64,000 bases of DNA from Chloroflexota bacterium (GTDB lineage: Bacteria > Chloroflexota > Anaerolineae > Aggregatilineales > Phototrophicaceae). Shown piece by piece: positions 60,786 to 64,000 of the stretch; within the stretch, counting starts at the first letter, position 1, and every line of letters starts with the position of its first letter. The notes under the pieces were generated by a model. It was not told the DNA's origin. It ran no database searches and worked only from the letters and a program-made list of their open reading frames with translations. The position numbers and the translations under genes were made by a program. Where the stretch lies: positions 1,612,001 through 1,676,000 of the forward strand of contig JAIUNI010000001.1 in NCBI GenBank assembly GCA_020161935.1, written 5' to 3'.

Positions 60786-61865
60786 TTAGCTTCCTCTCTC
60801 TTGATACACAGGCGCGATATTGCGGCCTGAACCCGGCGTAGCAAAGAACAAACCGTTCTCATAAACAACTTGATTACGCAGCGTCACGCGCTGCACCTGA
60901 CCGCGAACAGGCATACCCGCGAAGGGTGTCCACCCGCAGCGTGAAACTTGCTTTTCCGGCACTCTCCACCCGGCATCCACGTCGACATCCACCCACGTAT
61001 CCGGCTGCTCAGGGAGAGCGAAGATACGGCGCGGATTGTCTGACATCTTCTTGATGAGGTCATCGAGTTCGATGCGCCCCTCATGAACGGCTGTCAGCAT
61101 CAGCGGCAGAGAGGTTTCGAGGCCGGGGAAACCCGGTGGCGGCTTATCACTGTCCTTCTCGGCGAGTGTGTGGGGCGCGTGGTCGGTCGCGATACAGTCA
61201 ACCACATCCATGTTTGCCCACAACGCGGCGGCATCGTCGGGGGTCGCTAGGCGTGGGCGCACCTCACTGCGACCAGCCCCCAAACGCGGAATATCATCGG
61301 TCGTCAGGAACAGGTGATGTGGCCCGACTTCGCAGGTCACATCCAACCCGCGCATTTTGGCATCACGTATGATCTCGATCTCTGCCCTTCGGCTAACATG
61401 GCAGATATGGACGCTGCGCTTTTCCAGATAGGCTACCATCAAAATCGCCGCCAGCGTTCTGTCCTCGGCGTGACATAAAATCGGACGTTGGTGAGGCCAA
61501 CGTCCGAAGTGTTCACGGATGATATGGAGATCAGTGAGATGTAATGGGCCAAATGTGGCATCCAAGTACAACTTCAACCCACTGGATCGAGGGGCTAATT
61601 GTGCCGCCGTCTCGATATTTTGTGGGCTTGCCCCTAAGTGAATGCCGTAATCACAAACAGCTTTTTGAGCGGCCGCTGTTTCGGCTAATGATAAACTTTC
61701 GTCGTCAATAAGGGGTGGAGAGGTGTTCGGCATCGCCAAAACAATGGTAAAACCACCGGCTAAGGCAGCTTTGGTGCCGGACTCGAAATCTTCTTTGTGG
61801 GTTGCGCCCGGTTCGCGTAGATGAACGTGAGGGTCAATCAAACCCGGCAGACGCAGGTTTGTCAT
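60786..61865 (-). CDS. pyrC: Dihydroorotase, CAD-like
   Basis: This zinc amidohydrolase cyclises carbamoyl aspartate. It starts LRLPGLIDPHVHLREPGATH with the HxH metal motif. It carries the lysine expected to be carboxylated in LKLYLDATFGPL, further metal ligands in LCHAEDRTL and EVGPHHLFL, and the catalytic aspartate in CIATDHAPHTLAEK. The sequence from HLREPG through PPGFPGLET closely recalls the dihydroorotase domain of eukaryotic CAD rather than E. coli PyrC. The frame is open to a GTG at 61949, with an ATG at 61919; I prefer the ATG at 61865 because CAD-type proteins begin there. None has a strong ribosome binding site. Confidence 0.93.
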   Translation of the reverse strand: MTNLRLPGLIDPHVHLREPGATHKEDFESGTKAALAGGFTIVLAMPNTSPPLIDDESLSLAETAAAQKAVCDYGIHLGASPQNIETAAQLAPRSSGLKLYLDATFGPLHLTDLHIIREHFGRWPHQRPILCHAEDRTLAAILMVAYLEKRSVHICHVSRRAEIEIIRDAKMRGLDVTCEVGPHHLFLTTDDIPRLGAGRSEVRPRLATPDDAAALWANMDVVDCIATDHAPHTLAEKDSDKPPPGFPGLETSLPLMLTAVHEGRIELDDLIKKMSDNPRRIFALPEQPDTWVDVDVDAGWRVPEKQVSRCGWTPFAGMPVRGQVQRVTLRNQVVYENGLFFATPGSGRNIAPVYQERGS

Positions 61866-62048
61866 GTTAACGAGTACCCCGCTAGATAAACCGGCGGAAT
61901 AATAACGGTTCTTAACCATTTTTTCAACAGGGTTTAATTGCTCTGGCACTTTGATGGTGAATCGTGTATTCTAGCGTTCCGTAGGTTCACTATCGGCCTC
62001 CACATTTTCGCACAACAAACCAATAATCTGGAAGAATGAGAAAGCCTG

Positions 62049-64000
62049 ATGCCACTTGCGACGACTGCCCAACAGTCTTTTTTGGTTGAAGTGAGAACCA
62101 TCAAGCCCAAGTCCCATTCGGCGGCAGTTCATTTCACCGCCACATGGGAAACCGCACAACTCTACTTTTTACGAGGAGAGTTAAGCCCTGATGACCTCTC
62201 CAAACTTGCGACCCAACTCCTGACCGATCCTGTTACCGAAACTTTTTCCACCACCTTCTCACCCTCAAATACCCAAAACCTAAACTTTGTTGATGTAACT
62301 CTCCTCCCCGGTGTCACCGATCCGGTTGCGGAAAACTTGCTCCACGCAGCCAGTTGGATTGGTATCGACTCGCTGGAACAGGTCGCCACCGGACAGCGTT
62401 ACTACCTGCACCAGCCGCTCACGACCGACCAACTCCAGCAGCTCGCGACCGAAGTTTTCTCGAATGCGGTCATCCAACGGTTCGCGATCAACGAGCCGAT
62501 TGAGCCGCCGTTCGTACCCTTCCAAGAACGCGACTCAACTGTCGAGCGAATCTCCCTCACACAAGCAGATGACAAATCATTAATGGCGATTAGCGCGGAA
62601 CGGCGTTTGTCGCTGGCCTTGGAGGAAATGCAGGCCATTCGTGCCTACTTCCAAAGCGAAGGGCGCGAACCGACCGATGTCGAGCTTGAAATGCTGGCGC
62701 AAACGTGGAGCGAACACTGCGTCCACAAAACCTTTCGCGCCAAGATTGATTACACGGGGCCGGACGGACAAAAAACGATTGATGGCTTGCTCAAAACCTA
62801 CCTACGTTCCGCCACTGAAAAGTTAGCGAAACCGTGGGTACGTTCAGCCTTTGTTGATAACGCGGGCATCATCAAGTTCACCGAACATTGGGACTTGGCG
62901 CTCAAGGCTGAAACCCATAACCACCCTTCGGCGCTCGAACCGTTTGGTGGTGCCAACACCGGTGTGGGCGGTGTCGTGCGCGACATCCTCGGTGTGAGCG
63001 CCCGACCGATTGCCAACACCGATGTGCTGTGCTTCGGCTGGCCGGATGCACCGGCGGAGTCGATCCCTGACGGCGTACTGCATCCGCAGCGCATCGCGGA
63101 TGGCGTGACAAAAGGCGTTGAAGATTACGGCAACAAAATGGGCATTCCGACCGTCAACGGGTCAATCATTTACCACAGCGGCTACACCAGTAACCCGCTG
63201 GTCTTTTGTGGCTGCCTCGGCCTCCTGCCACATGGTTCGCATGTAACCAGCCCGCAGCCGGGTGATCTGGTCGTCGTGGTTGGTGGGCGCACAGGGCGTG
63301 ACGGCTTACGCGGCGCAACCTTCTCCAGCATGGAGATGGATACCAGCACCAGCGAAATCGCGGGGAGTTCGGTACAGATCGGCCATCCCATCCACGAGAA
63401 ACAGGTGCAGGAAGTTATCCTCAAGGCGCGGGATGCACGGCTCTATAACGCGATCACCGACTGCGGCGCGGGTGGCTTGTCATCGGCGGTTGGCGAGATG
63501 GCGAAAGATGTGGGCGCACGCATCCAACTCGAAACCGTACCTCTGAAGTACCCCGGTTTACGCCCGTGGGAAATCTGGTTGAGCGAAGCGCAAGAACGCA
63601 TGGTACTGTCTATACCGCCCGCCAAGTGGGAGAAATTCCGAGCGATTTGTGATGGGCAGGATGTTGAGGCCGTGAGCATCGGCGTACTGGAACCCACCGG
63701 GCGCTTACATCTTTACTACGAAAATACATTGGTCGCTGAACTGGCGATGACCTTCCTGCACGATGGCATCCCGCAAATGCAGCTTAAGGCCGAGTGGAAA
63801 CCAATCGACTCCGCAGTATCAAACGAACAAGCAGCATTCACAGTAGGGGAAAGTTTACTTAAGCTGCTGACACACCCCAACATCCGCAGTAAGGAAGCGG
63901 TGATCCGGCATTACGACCACGAAGTACAGGGTGCAACCGCGCTGAAGCCGCTGGTGGGTGTCGATAATCACGGGCCAGCGGATGCCTCGGTACTTGTGCC
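62049..64000 (+). CDS. purL: Phosphoribosylformylglycinamidine synthase with N-terminal PurS-like domain, cut by window end
   Basis: About 650 residues are visible, open to the window edge. The enzyme makes FGAM in purine synthesis using ATP and glutamine-derived ammonia. Residues about 80-147 (VDVTLLPGVTDPVAENLL, then VIQRFAI) match the small PurS subunit, which is usually a separate protein. The first 75 residues look like a second, weaker copy of the same fold (LSPDDLSKLATQLLTDPVTE). The PurL part starts near REPTDVELEMLAQTWSEHC (about 208) and has ETHNHPSALEPFGGANTG and DCGAGGLSSAVGEMAKDVG. The ATG at 62049 has only a weak ribosome binding site. It diverges from the pyr operon across a short gap. 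Confidence 0.92.
   Translation, partial: MPLATTAQQSFLVEVRTIKPKSHSAAVHFTATWETAQLYFLRGELSPDDLSKLATQLLTDPVTETFSTTFSPSNTQNLNFVDVTLLPGVTDPVAENLLHAASWIGIDSLEQVATGQRYYLHQPLTTDQLQQLATEVFSNAVIQRFAINEPIEPPFVPFQERDSTVERISLTQADDKSLMAISAERRLSLALEEMQAIRAYFQSEGREPTDVELEMLAQTWSEHCVHKTFRAKIDYTGPDGQKTIDGLLKTYLRSATEKLAKPWVRSAFVDNAGIIKFTEHWDLALKAETHNHPSALEPFGGANTGVGGVVRDILGVSARPIANTDVLCFGWPDAPAESIPDGVLHPQRIADGVTKGVEDYGNKMGIPTVNGSIIYHSGYTSNPLVFCGCLGLLPHGSHVTSPQPGDLVVVVGGRTGRDGLRGATFSSMEMDTSTSEIAGSSVQIGHPIHEKQVQEVILKARDARLYNAITDCGAGGLSSAVGEMAKDVGARIQLETVPLKYPGLRPWEIWLSEAQERMVLSIPPAKWEKFRAICDGQDVEAVSIGVLEPTGRLHLYYENTLVAELAMTFLHDGIPQMQLKAEWKPIDSAVSNEQAAFTVGESLLKLLTHPNIRSKEAVIRHYDHEVQGATALKPLVGVDNHGPADASVLV

Noticed and set aside
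1..64000. tRNA, rRNA, phage or insertion-sequence genes
   Set aside because: I looked through the gene-free gaps for cloverleaf-like sequence and through the proteins for transposase, integrase or phage motifs and found none.

Overview
The window is 64 kb of bacterial chromosome with moderate GC (roughly mid-50s % by eye) and tightly packed operons. No rRNA, tRNA, CRISPR array, phage or insertion sequence was seen. The style fits a heterotrophic Chloroflexota (Anaerolineae-like) bacterium: many CUT1 sugar ABC importers without their own ATPase, LacI-type local regulators, Tat-exported binding proteins, and fused purine and pyrimidine genes. That placement is inference; no marker gene here proves it.

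About 57 kb is a run of carbohydrate-utilisation loci, each with an importer, glycosidases and its own regulator. (1) 0.1-9.7 kb: LacI regulator, binding protein, two permeases, a GH65/GH95-like enzyme, a membrane-embedded spermidine-synthase-like protein and a YesL-like protein. A GH36 alpha-galactosidase converges on it. (2) 11.8-15.8 kb: GH65 phosphorylase, LacI regulator and beta-phosphoglucomutase, with the same 12-bp operator at both promoters. (3) 15.9-30.5 kb: a minus-strand rhamnoside locus (binding protein, two permeases, GH78, GH106-like, GH78) with a divergent AraC regulator. (4) 31.4-39.8 kb: an autoregulated LacI, importer, GH3 beta-glucosidase and secreted GH16 beta-glucanase, probably for laminarin or mixed-linkage glucan. 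(5) 40.3-49.2 kb: sugar-acid catabolism (two enolase-superfamily dehydratases, an SDR, an RraA-like aldolase) facing an importer whose two permeases are fused, plus a GntR regulator. (6) 49.3-56.6 kb: a GH38-like enzyme, a third type of importer, and a GH4 enzyme.

The last 7 kb is housekeeping. A minus-strand pyrimidine operon (pyrC-pyrB-pyrFE-pyrD) has dihydroorotase and aspartate carbamoyltransferase that look strongly like the domains of eukaryotic CAD, and a decarboxylase-phosphoribosyltransferase fusion. Divergent from it is purL with a PurS-like N-terminal domain, cut by the window end.

Recurring features are: a stem-loop directly after every binding-protein gene and before the first permease; clear palindromic LacI-type operators placed on recognisable promoters; no ATPase for five importers; no lipobox on any of the five binding proteins; and several families of intergenic hairpin repeats.
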